From positions 1 to 13,602 of the forward strand of contig JAFDWD010001127.1 in assembly GCA_018268695.1 (NCBI GenBank): a stretch of DNA of 13,602 nt, read 5' to 3'. The number at the start of each line of letters is the position of its first letter. Position 1 is the stretch's first letter. A program made the translations under genes and the position numbers. Under the pieces are notes generated by a model. The model was given only the letters and a program-made list of their open reading frames with translations. It did no database searches and was not told the origin of the DNA. The stretch is from Actinomycetota bacterium (lineage in GTDB: Bacteria; Actinomycetota; Thermoleophilia; Solirubrobacterales; 70-9). Positions 1 to 6,022 of this stretch are shown here, piece after piece.

Positions 1-263
1 CGGTGCCGCGCGGGGCGGCGATCGAAACGACGATCCCGCGGGGCTCGGCCGCGGCCGCCGCGGCGGTCGAGGTGCCAGTCCTCCTCGCCTACGGAGCGAT
101 CGACCTTTCGCCCGACCCGGCGGCCGAGGTGGCCACCTATCCGGCCTCGCCCGACGTGACCCTCTTGAGGCTGGCGAGCTCGGCCCACTGCCACAACCTC
201 TCGGCCGACCGGGAGCTGCTCTGGGGTCGCCTGCTCGGCTGGGCCAGGGAGGTGGCCGCGTGA
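1..263 (+). CDS. Alpha/beta hydrolase, C-terminal fragment (5' end outside window)
   Basis: Only about the last 86 residues are present; the reading frame is open to the left edge, so the start lies upstream. The fragment looks like the end of an alpha/beta hydrolase. A hydrophobic strand VPVLLAYGAID carries an Asp in the place of the catalytic acid, and about 35 residues later SSAHCHNL supplies a His that fits the catalytic histidine. The nucleophile elbow would be upstream and cannot be seen. The stop codon overlaps the GTG start of the next gene by four bases (GTGA), so the two are probably translated together. Substrate unknown: esterase, thioesterase, lactonase or C-C hydrolase are all possible. 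The Ala-rich first 25 residues are less typical. The family call is moderately sure. Confidence 0.6.
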   Translation, partial: VPRGAAIETTIPRGSAAAAAAVEVPVLLAYGAIDLSPDPAAEVATYPASPDVTLLRLASSAHCHNLSADRELLWGRLLGWAREVAA

Positions 264-1060
264 CCGAGGCGGCGATCGTCGTCGGTCTGGGCGACCTCGG
301 GATCTCGATCGCCCGCCGGCTGCACGCGGTGGATGTCGCGGTGATCGGTGTCGACGGGGCGGCGGAGCGACGTGAGATGTGGGAGCGCGAGAGCGGGCGC
401 GAGGCGCTCGCCTCGACCGCGGACCTGGGGTCGGAAGCGCCGGCGCGCGCCTTCGTCTGCGTCCGCACCACCGACCAGGCCGCCGCGGTGATCGACGATC
501 TGAACGGGCGCCTCGGTGCCGACGCGGCCCTCTACGTGGTGACCACGCTGGCGGTCGACTTCGCCCGAGGCCTCGGCGAGCGTGCCGCCGCCGACGGTCC
601 CCGCCTGATCGAGCTGCCGGTCTCCGGCGGCCGCGCGGGCGCGGAGCGGGGCGAGCTGGTGGTGATGACCGGCGGCCCGGCGACGCTGCCCGAGGACGCG
701 GTCTTCCTCGAGCGCACGCTCGCCTCGCTGGTGCTGCCGATGCGTCGCTACGGCGACGCCACCCTGGCCAAGCTGCTGAACAACGCCCTCGCCGCCTACA
801 ACGCCCTCGCCTTCGGCAGTGCGGTGGAGCTCGCCGCCGCGGCCGGCCTCGACGTCCCGGCAACCGCCGAGCTCCTCCGTCGCGGCTCGGGCGGCAGCTG
901 GATGGCCGACGCCTTCGCCGGCCTGGTCGACGACCTTCTGGCCAAGGACGCGGCACTGCTCGCCGCCGAGCTGGGCCCCCTCCCGGCGATCACGCTCGGT
1001 GACCCCGACGCGCTGCCGGCGGCTTTGGCGCGGGCCCGGGCGTTGCTGGGGGAGAGGTAG
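260..1060 (+). CDS. 3-hydroxyisobutyrate dehydrogenase-like NAD(P)-dependent oxidoreductase
   Basis: Beta-hydroxyacid dehydrogenase family, 266 aa, somewhat shorter than the usual 285-300. The N-terminal Rossmann fold starts immediately with GLGDLG (residues 9-14). The next strand ends in an Asp (VIGVDG), which suggests NAD rather than NADP. ELPVSGG (118-124), followed by a Gly-rich stretch and a MTGG turn, is the family substrate-binding signature. K171 in LAKLLNN is the expected catalytic lysine, with N175 nearby. The C-terminal helical domain keeps the KDAALLAAE element. The GTG start overlaps the preceding hydrolase stop, which supports both start and co-translation. The family oxidises small beta-hydroxy acids to semialdehydes, but imine reductases and glyoxylate reductases share these motifs, so the substrate is open. 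It converges with the SDR on the other strand, 43 bases away. Confidence 0.85.
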   Translation: MTEAAIVVGLGDLGISIARRLHAVDVAVIGVDGAAERREMWERESGREALASTADLGSEAPARAFVCVRTTDQAAAVIDDLNGRLGADAALYVVTTLAVDFARGLGERAAADGPRLIELPVSGGRAGAERGELVVMTGGPATLPEDAVFLERTLASLVLPMRRYGDATLAKLLNNALAAYNALAFGSAVELAAAAGLDVPATAELLRRGSGGSWMADAFAGLVDDLLAKDAALLAAELGPLPAITLGDPDALPAALARARALLGER

Positions 1061-1103
1061 CTCGGCCGGGGCGGCTTTCGCGCGACCCGCAGCGACCCCT
1101 CGC

Positions 1104-1919
1104 CTACGGCGACAGCGGGCGGTTGGTCCAGCCGCCCTCGTCCCGTGGGTACCAGCCGCCGGCCGCCTTGGTGCCGCCGTCGACGTGGATGGTGGTGCCG
1201 GTGACGAAGCTCGAGAGGGGGGAGGCGAGGAAGAGGGCGGCGCCGGCGACGTCCTCGGCGATGCCGTGGCGGGCGAGCGGGACCCAGGTCTTCCAGCGCC
1301 GGCGCTCGGACTCCTCGACCCAGTCGGTGTAGGGGAGCTGGGGGGTCTCGACGACGTCGGGGGCGATGTCGTTGACGCGAATGCTGTGCTCGCCGACCTC
1401 CAGGGCGAGGCTGCGGCCGAAGGCGACCACCGCCGCCTTGTAGGCCGAGTAGACGGCGTGGCCGGGGATGCCGCGGAAGGCCTCGACGGTGGTCAGGTTG
1501 ACGATGCTGCCGCCGCGACCGCGCTCGATCATCCCCGGCAGCACCGCGCGGGTGAGGGTCAGGACGTGGTCGAGGTTGACTGCCCGCTGGGCGTCCCAGG
1601 CCGGCGCGTCCTCGGCGGTGAAGACCGTCGGCGGGCGGAGGAAGTGACCGACGTTGTTGACCAGGAGGTCGGCGTCCGGGAGCGCCGCCGCGACCTCCTC
1701 GGCGGCGCCCGGGACGGTGACGTCGAGCTCCAGCGTCCGTAGGTCCGCGCCGTCGGCTCGCTCGCGCAGTCCTGCCAGCGCCTCGCCGTTCACGTCGACG
1801 GCGAGCACCGCGGCGCCGTGCGCGAGGAACGCCTCGCTGATCGCACCGCCGATGCCGGCGGCGCCACCGGTGACGATGGCATCACGGCCCTCGAGCAGGG
1901 GCCCGGGCTCGAGCGCCAC
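1104..1919 (-). CDS. Short-chain dehydrogenase/reductase (SDR), classical type
   Basis: Classical SDR of 271 aa when started at the GTG at 1919, preceded by an AGAGGCGG purine run just after the permease stop. The frame stays open further upstream, but that would run into the permease gene. Seen: TGGAAGIG cofactor turn (17-24), an Asp after the second strand (VDVN), which suggests NAD(H), NNVG in place of NNAG, active-site Y157 and K161 (YSAYK), and a C-terminal VDGG turn. The position 13 residues before the catalytic Tyr, normally Ser, is Thr144 (NLTT). The enzyme should interconvert an alcohol and a ketone in the cytosol. The gene lies 14 bases downstream of the ABC permease on the same strand, so it is probably the second gene of that operon and acts on the imported compound or its product. 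The substrate cannot be predicted. Confidence 0.88.
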   Translation of the reverse strand: MALEPGPLLEGRDAIVTGGAAGIGGAISEAFLAHGAAVLAVDVNGEALAGLRERADGADLRTLELDVTVPGAAEEVAAALPDADLLVNNVGHFLRPPTVFTAEDAPAWDAQRAVNLDHVLTLTRAVLPGMIERGRGGSIVNLTTVEAFRGIPGHAVYSAYKAAVVAFGRSLALEVGEHSIRVNDIAPDVVETPQLPYTDWVEESERRRWKTWVPLARHGIAEDVAGAALFLASPLSSFVTGTTIHVDGGTKAAGGWYPRDEGGWTNRPLSP

Positions 1920-1933
1920 CGGCGGACCCGCCT

Positions 1934-2953
1934 CTACTCCGCGGCGCGCGGCCGCCGCTGCATCTGGGTGATCCCGACCGCCGCGATCAGCACGACCCCC
2001 TGGAATACCTGCGGCGTCCAGTTCGGCGTCCCGGCGAGGAGCAGCCCGACGCTGCCGGTTCCGATCATCAGCACCGCGACGACGGTCCCCCATGGGTTGA
2101 ACCGACCGTGGCGGAACTGCGAGGCGCCGACGAAGGCGGCGGAGAAGGCGGGGATCAGGTACTCGGGACCCACCGAGGGGTCGGCGGAGCCGATCCGCGA
2201 CGCCAGCGCGATCCCGGCGAAGGAGCCGAGCACGCCCGAGAAGAGCAGGGAGATGGTGCGGATGCGGCCGACGCGCAGGCCGACGAGGCGCGAGACCTCG
2301 GGGCCGTAGCCGGAGGCGTAGACGCGCCTGCCGAAGACCGTCTGCTCGAGCACGAATCCGAGCACCAGCATCGCCACCAGCAGGTAGATGACCGGCAGCT
2401 GGACGCCGGCGATGTCAGTGCTGGCGATCTTGGTGAAGGCGCCCGAAACCTTGCCGGTGATGATTTCGTCGCTCGACACCCATAAGGTCGCCGCGGCGAT
2501 GATCGACCCGGTGGCCAGGGTGCCGATGAAGGAGTCGATGTTCATCCTCACCACGACGATCGCGTTCAGGGTGCCGATCGCCAGGCCGGCGACCAGGGTG
2601 AGCGCGACGGCCAGGCCGAGGGGCAGGCCCAAGGTGTTCATCGCCCAGCCGGCGAAGACGCCGGCGAAGCCGATGGTCGAGCCGATCGAGAGGTCGAAGA
2701 CGCCGGCCGCCAACGGCATCACCACGGCGAGCGCCGCGAGACCGGTGATCGCGTACTGGTTGACGACCGACTTGGCCGTCTGCGCGGTCGGGAAGAGGTG
2801 CGGTTTCCAGACCGTGAAGACGACGATCAGGAAGATCCATACGTAGACCGCGCCGATGTTGCGGTAGCTGAGGGCCTCGAGCCGGCGCGGCGCCGGCCGG
2901 CTGCGTTCGGGGGCCTGCGGCGACGGTGCGGCTGCATGTGCGTCGGTAGCCAT
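1934..2953 (-). CDS. ABC transporter permease, CUT2 (ribose/xylose) family
   Basis: Inner-membrane permease of about 339 aa, the normal length for RbsC-like proteins. After a roughly 40-residue Pro/Ala-rich cytosolic tail come many hydrophobic segments. The family landmark FDLSIGS (DLSxGS) lies near residue 100, and the C-terminal segment has the characteristic QVFQGVVLIAAV pattern. I chose the ATG at 2953 because an AAGGAGAG ribosome binding site precedes it. An in-frame ATG at 2989 would add 12 residues but would place this site inside the gene. The protein should pair with the ATPase and binding protein encoded divergently. It is cotranscribed with the downstream SDR. The operator-like palindrome at 3013-3028 sits about 60 bases upstream and probably controls it. 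CUT2 systems usually import monosaccharides but also carry autoinducer-2, purines and polyols, so the cargo is not certain. Confidence 0.92.
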   Translation of the reverse strand: MATDAHAAAPSPQAPERSRPAPRRLEALSYRNIGAVYVWIFLIVVFTVWKPHLFPTAQTAKSVVNQYAITGLAALAVVMPLAAGVFDLSIGSTIGFAGVFAGWAMNTLGLPLGLAVALTLVAGLAIGTLNAIVVVRMNIDSFIGTLATGSIIAAATLWVSSDEIITGKVSGAFTKIASTDIAGVQLPVIYLLVAMLVLGFVLEQTVFGRRVYASGYGPEVSRLVGLRVGRIRTISLLFSGVLGSFAGIALASRIGSADPSVGPEYLIPAFSAAFVGASQFRHGRFNPWGTVVAVLMIGTGSVGLLLAGTPNWTPQVFQGVVLIAAVGITQMQRRPRAAE

Positions 2954-3012
2954 GCTTCTCGATCTCTCCTTCCCGGGGATTGACGGCACCCACCAGGCTG
3001 ACTACTCTCCAG

Positions 3013-3028
3013 CCAAGCGCTTGCTTGG
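3013..3028. promoter_or_regulatory. Palindromic operator, copy 1 (divergent permease/ATPase promoter)
   Basis: A perfect inverted repeat, CCAAGC-GCTT-GCTTGG, lies in the 119-base gap between the divergent permease and ATPase genes. The same arms recur at 4662-4677 and 11404-11419, and copy 2 is its exact reverse complement. A palindrome of this length suits a dimeric TetR-type regulator. The internal CAAGCGCTTG (3014-3023) also resembles LacI-type and KstR2-type (CAAG-N2-CTTG) cores. A possible -10 for the ATPase, TACCCT, lies at 3038-3043, so a bound protein would sit just upstream of or over the promoter and could control both directions. The regulator gene is not in the window. Confidence 0.7.
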
Positions 3029-3057
3029 TTGGCAGCATACCCTACGGGCCACCACTT

Positions 3058-3066
3058 GAGGAGAGG
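3058..3066 (+). promoter_or_regulatory. Ribosome binding site deciding a TTG start
   Basis: GAGGAGAGG, followed by six bases and then TTG at 3073, fixes the ATPase start. The frame is open back to 2980, but the longer version would start in the regulatory gap, read through the operator and add residues without similarity to ABC ATPases. Confidence 0.75.
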
Positions 3067-3072
3067 ATTCGC

Positions 3073-4632
3073 TTGAGCACCGATTCGACGCCGGAGCCCC
3101 TGATCCAGATCGAGCATCTCTCGAAGACGTTCCCGGGGCAGCGTGCGTTGAAGGACGTCAGCTTCGAGATCGGCAAGGCCGAGATCCACGCGCTGGTCGG
3201 CGAGAACGGCTCCGGCAAGTCGACGCTGATCAAGGTCCTCTCCGGCTTCCACGACCCCGACCCTGGCAGCGTCGTGTTGATCGACGGCGAGCCGTTGGAG
3301 GTGAGCTCGGCCGAGGACGCGCGCCGCCGCGGCCTGCGCTTCGTCCACCAGGACCTCGGCCTGATCGGCGAGCTGACCGCGACCGAGAACGTCGGCCTCG
3401 TCTCCGGCTTCGCCACCCAGGGCCCGGGCAAGATCGCCTGGTCCAGGCAGCGCAGGCTGACCCGCGAGCTGCTCGGCCGGATCAACGTCGAGATGGACAT
3501 CGACCGGCCGGTCTCCGAGCTGAGAGCGGTCGAGCGGAGCGCCCTGACGATCGCCCGCGCGCTCGACGACACCCACGGTGCGATCTCGCTGCTGGTCCTC
3601 GACGAGCCCTCGGCGGCCCTCCCCCCGGCCGAGTGCGAGGCGCTCTTCACCGTCTGCCGCGAAGTGCTCGCCAAAGGGGTGAGCATCCTCTACGTCTCCC
3701 ACCGCCTCGACGAGATCCTCAACCTCGCCTCGCGGGTCACGGTGCTGCGCGACGGCGCCTACCAGGGGACCTTCGCCGCCAAGGGGATGGACCGGGCCCG
3801 CCTGGCCGAGCTGATCGTCGGCAGTGCGGTCGAGGAAACCGCGGCGCAGGCGCCCCGCCCGGCTCCCGACGCCGACCCGGTGCTCTCCGTGCGCGGGCTC
3901 CGCGGCGATCCGTTGGCGGGAGTCGACTTCGACGTCTTCCCGGGCGAGGTGCTCGGCATCGCGGGGCTCTCCGGATCCGGCCGCGAGACGTTGGCGGCGG
4001 CGGTCTGCGGCGCCGTCCCGGCGGCGATGGAGCTCACCGTCGCCGGCGAGCGGTGGTCGGGGGACATGAGCCCGCTCGAGGCGGAGCGGCTCGGCCTCGC
4101 CCTCGTCCTCCCCAACCGTCACCCTGACGCGGCGATCAAGGAGTTCTCGATCGGCGAGAACATAACGCTCGGTCGCCTGCCCCAGTTTCAGCGCGGTCTG
4201 CGGGTGAGCAGGCGCAAGGAGCGCGAGGCGGTGATGGAGTGGATCCGGCGGCTCGACGTGCGGCCCGCCGACCCGGACAAGCTCTACGGCCTCCTCAGCG
4301 GCGGCAACCAGCAGAAGGTGCTGCTCGCCAAGTGGTTCGGGATCGACCCGCGGGTCGTCTTCATGGATGACCCGACCAGCGGCGTCGACATCGGCGCCCG
4401 TCACGCGATCTACGACGTCGTCCGCGACTACGCGAAGACCGGCGCCGGGTTCGTCATCTGCTCTTCGGACATGGAGGACTTCGTCGGCGTCTGCGACCGG
4501 GTGGTGGTGCTCGTCGAGGGCGCGGTGACGGAGGAGCTGCACGGCGAGGCGGTGACCGAGCGTGAGCTGCTGCGCGCGATCTCCGCCGCCGGCGAGCGCT
4601 CCGTCCCCGAGGCCTACCAAGCATCTGCTTGA
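3073..4632 (+). CDS. Sugar-type ABC transporter ATPase with two nucleotide-binding domains (RbsA/XylG-like)
   Basis: 519 aa, the usual length for the fused double-domain ATPases of CUT2 importers. Domain 1 (about 10-250) has Walker A GENGSGKST (43-51), a degenerate signature region ending in TIARAL, Walker B LLVLDEP (173-179) and a switch His in VSHRLDE. Domain 2 (about 270-510) has the degenerate Walker A GLSGSGRET (Lys replaced by Arg304) that is common in this family, a full signature LSGGNQQK (408-415) and Walker B VVFMDDP. The usual catalytic Glu of domain 2 is Asp433 here. The protein powers import through the permease encoded divergently at 1934-2953, with the binding protein encoded next downstream. 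It starts at a TTG codon. Its stop codon lies inside a degenerate copy of the operator (4617-4632). Confidence 0.95.
   Translation: MSTDSTPEPLIQIEHLSKTFPGQRALKDVSFEIGKAEIHALVGENGSGKSTLIKVLSGFHDPDPGSVVLIDGEPLEVSSAEDARRRGLRFVHQDLGLIGELTATENVGLVSGFATQGPGKIAWSRQRRLTRELLGRINVEMDIDRPVSELRAVERSALTIARALDDTHGAISLLVLDEPSAALPPAECEALFTVCREVLAKGVSILYVSHRLDEILNLASRVTVLRDGAYQGTFAAKGMDRARLAELIVGSAVEETAAQAPRPAPDADPVLSVRGLRGDPLAGVDFDVFPGEVLGIAGLSGSGRETLAAAVCGAVPAAMELTVAGERWSGDMSPLEAERLGLALVLPNRHPDAAIKEFSIGENITLGRLPQFQRGLRVSRRKEREAVMEWIRRLDVRPADPDKLYGLLSGGNQQKVLLAKWFGIDPRVVFMDDPTSGVDIGARHAIYDVVRDYAKTGAGFVICSSDMEDFVGVCDRVVVLVEGAVTEELHGEAVTERELLRAISAAGERSVPEAYQASA
4617..4632. promoter_or_regulatory. Degenerate operator copy overlapping the ATPase stop codon
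   Basis: CCAAGC-ATCT-GCTTGA matches the operator arms at 11 of 12 positions. It covers the last codons and TGA stop of the ATPase gene, 45 bases before a perfect copy. Its closeness to copy 2 suggests an auxiliary site, but coding constraint makes chance or decay possible. Confidence 0.4.
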
Positions 4633-4661
4633 CAGCGGGGCGATCGTGCACTTAGGCTTGC

Positions 4662-4677
4662 CCAAGCAAGCGCTTGG
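4662..4677. promoter_or_regulatory. Palindromic operator, copy 2 (upstream of the substrate-binding protein)
   Basis: CCAAGC-AAGC-GCTTGG, the exact reverse complement of copy 1, lies in the 89-base gap before the lipoprotein gene. An overlapping half-site arrangement, GCTTG-CC-CAAGC (4656-4667), extends the symmetry to the left. This gives the binding protein its own regulated promoter in addition to any read-through from the ATPase. Confidence 0.7.
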
Positions 4678-4705
4678 TAAAGCGCGTGCGCACAACTGGT
4701 AAAGC
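4675..4705 (+). repeat. Nine-base direct repeat flanking a small palindrome in the leader
   Basis: TGGTAAAGC occurs at 4675-4683 and again at 4697-4705, exactly 22 bases (about two helical turns) apart. The 8-base palindrome GTGCGCAC lies between them at 4686-4693. The first repeat overlaps the end of operator copy 2. It may form part of the promoter or a second protein-binding site, or it may be chance. Confidence 0.4.
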
Positions 4706-4721
4706 TGTGAGAGGAGAGAGC

Positions 4722-5936
4722 ATGAAGCTGCACATTGCTTCCGCACGCGTGATCGCTGCGGTCGTCCTGTGCCTGGTTGCGCTGGTCCTGGTTGTCGCCG
4801 GATGTGGCGGTGGATCGAGCAGCACCAGCAGCAGTGGCGGCAGCACGGAATCGAGCGAAGGTTCCGGCGCGGAAACCACCGGCACCGAAACGGAAGAAGG
4901 CGAAGAATCGTCGACCTCGGAAACCGCTTTCCCGAAAGCCGCCAAAGCGAACGAAGAATTCGAAGAACGGCCGACCTCGGTCGGGATCGAGACGCCGGTC
5001 GGGAAACCGATCCCGAAAGGCAAAACCATCGACTTCATCCAGTGCGGCGTCCCCGCCTGCAAGACCGAGGGTGAAATCTTCGAAGCCGCCGCGAGCGAGC
5101 TCGGCTGGACGATCAAATCGATCAACGCCGGCACCACGCCGGAGGAAATCAAGGCCGCCTACGACCAGGCGATCAAGGATGAACCTGACGCCGTGCTCGG
5201 GTCCGGCTACCCACGTGTCCTGTTCGAACCGGAGATCGCCAAGCTGAAGTCGATGAACATCCCGGTGGTCGAGTTCTTCGTCGAGGAAGAAGCCGGCAAC
5301 GGCATCACCGCGGTCATCGCCGGCATCGGCACGACCGAAATCCAGGGCAAGATGATGGCCGACTTCATCCTCTCCCACAGCACCGACGAATCGATGGAAA
5401 TCGGCTCGGTCAACGCGAAGGGCTTCGAAACCGTCACCGCGACGATCGAAAGCGTCAAGAAGACGGTCGAAGGCGAATGCCCCGGCTGCTCGATCAAGAC
5501 GCTGGAAGCGCCGCTGACTTCGATCGGCAAAGACCTGCCGCAGCGGATCGCCTCGTTCCTCACCGCCAACCCGGGGATCGAATGGACGACCGTGGGCTAC
5601 AACGACATGGTCACCGGCCTGCCCACCGCGCTGAAGGGCGCCGGGGTCGAAGACGCGAAGCTGACGACGGTCAACATCAACAAGTCGATCGCCCCCTACA
5701 TGGCCAACGGCGAATACCTCCAGGCCACGATGGGGACGAGCTTCTACGAGGTGTACTGGCGCGGGATCGATCTCCTCGCCCGTCTCTTCGCCGGAGTCGA
5801 ATACAAAGAAGACGTCGACGACTCGACGCTTCCGTACTGGACGATCACGAAGGAATCGCTGCCGTCCACGGAAGAAGAATTCCCGGTCGTCGAAAACTAC
5901 GAAGAACAGTTCAAACAGCTCTGGGGCACCGAATAG
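4722..5936 (+). CDS. Substrate-binding lipoprotein of a CUT2 ABC transporter (periplasmic-binding-protein type)
   Basis: 404 aa. A Lys/Arg-bearing N-terminus, a hydrophobic stretch (10-26) and the lipobox VAGC put a lipid-modified Cys28 outside the membrane. Residues 29-75 form a Gly/Ser/Thr/Glu-rich linker. The rest resembles the two-lobed sugar-binding family (Peripla_BP_4-like): a first strand KTIDFIQCG, a DQAIKDEPDAVLGSG segment and a hinge near VGYNDMV. Two close cysteine pairs, C108/C113 and C253/C256 (CPGC), could form disulfides. The ATG at 4722 follows a GAGAGGAGAGAG ribosome binding site; earlier in-frame starts would extend the signal peptide for no reason. Codon use differs strongly from its neighbours: by hand count about 41 GAA against 8 GAG for Glu, whereas the ATPase uses almost only GAG. 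Ligand unknown. Confidence 0.93.
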   Translation: MKLHIASARVIAAVVLCLVALVLVVAGCGGGSSSTSSSGGSTESSEGSGAETTGTETEEGEESSTSETAFPKAAKANEEFEERPTSVGIETPVGKPIPKGKTIDFIQCGVPACKTEGEIFEAAASELGWTIKSINAGTTPEEIKAAYDQAIKDEPDAVLGSGYPRVLFEPEIAKLKSMNIPVVEFFVEEEAGNGITAVIAGIGTTEIQGKMMADFILSHSTDESMEIGSVNAKGFETVTATIESVKKTVEGECPGCSIKTLEAPLTSIGKDLPQRIASFLTANPGIEWTTVGYNDMVTGLPTALKGAGVEDAKLTTVNINKSIAPYMANGEYLQATMGTSFYEVYWRGIDLLARLFAGVEYKEDVDDSTLPYWTITKESLPSTEEEFPVVENYEEQFKQLWGTE

Positions 5937-5957
5937 CGGCCCAGACGCATTGAAGTC

Positions 5958-5994
5958 CCGCGGAAGCTCCGGCCTCGTGCCGGAGCTTCCGCGG
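5958..5994 (+). terminator. Strong stem-loop between binding-protein and aldehyde dehydrogenase genes
   Basis: A perfect 16-base stem begins CCGCGGAAGC and ends GCTTCCGCGG around the loop CTCGT, 22 bases after the binding-protein stop. Outer GAAG/CTTC could add pairs past a small bulge. There is no T-run after it, as is common in high-GC actinobacteria. It is likely a terminator or an RNA-stabilising hairpin that keeps the abundant binding-protein message apart from the downstream enzymes. Confidence 0.7.
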
Positions 5995-6022
5995 CTTCGA
6001 CCAGACGTAGACCGGAGGACCG

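Noticed and set aside
1061..1103. Terminator between the convergent genes ending at 1060 and 1104
   Set aside because: Only 43 bases, GC-rich, with no convincing stem-loop visible.
1920..2093. Upstream extension of the minus-strand SDR into the permease gene
   Set aside because: The added residues are Arg-rich and not SDR-like; the cofactor turn lies at the normal distance from the GTG at 1919.
3001..3030. Palindrome 3013-3028 read as a transcription terminator between the two transporter genes
   Set aside because: The genes are divergent, so no terminator is needed there, and the same sequence recurs in two other promoter regions.
4674..4721. Upstream TTG start for the binding protein
   Set aside because: It begins inside operator copy 2, lacks a ribosome binding site, and would put 16 polar residues before the signal peptide; the ATG at 4722 has a strong site.
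2827..4746. Long minus-strand open frame opposite the ATPase
   Set aside because: It overlaps a clear double-domain ABC ATPase, its product has no recognisable domain, and it would run through operators and the permease start.
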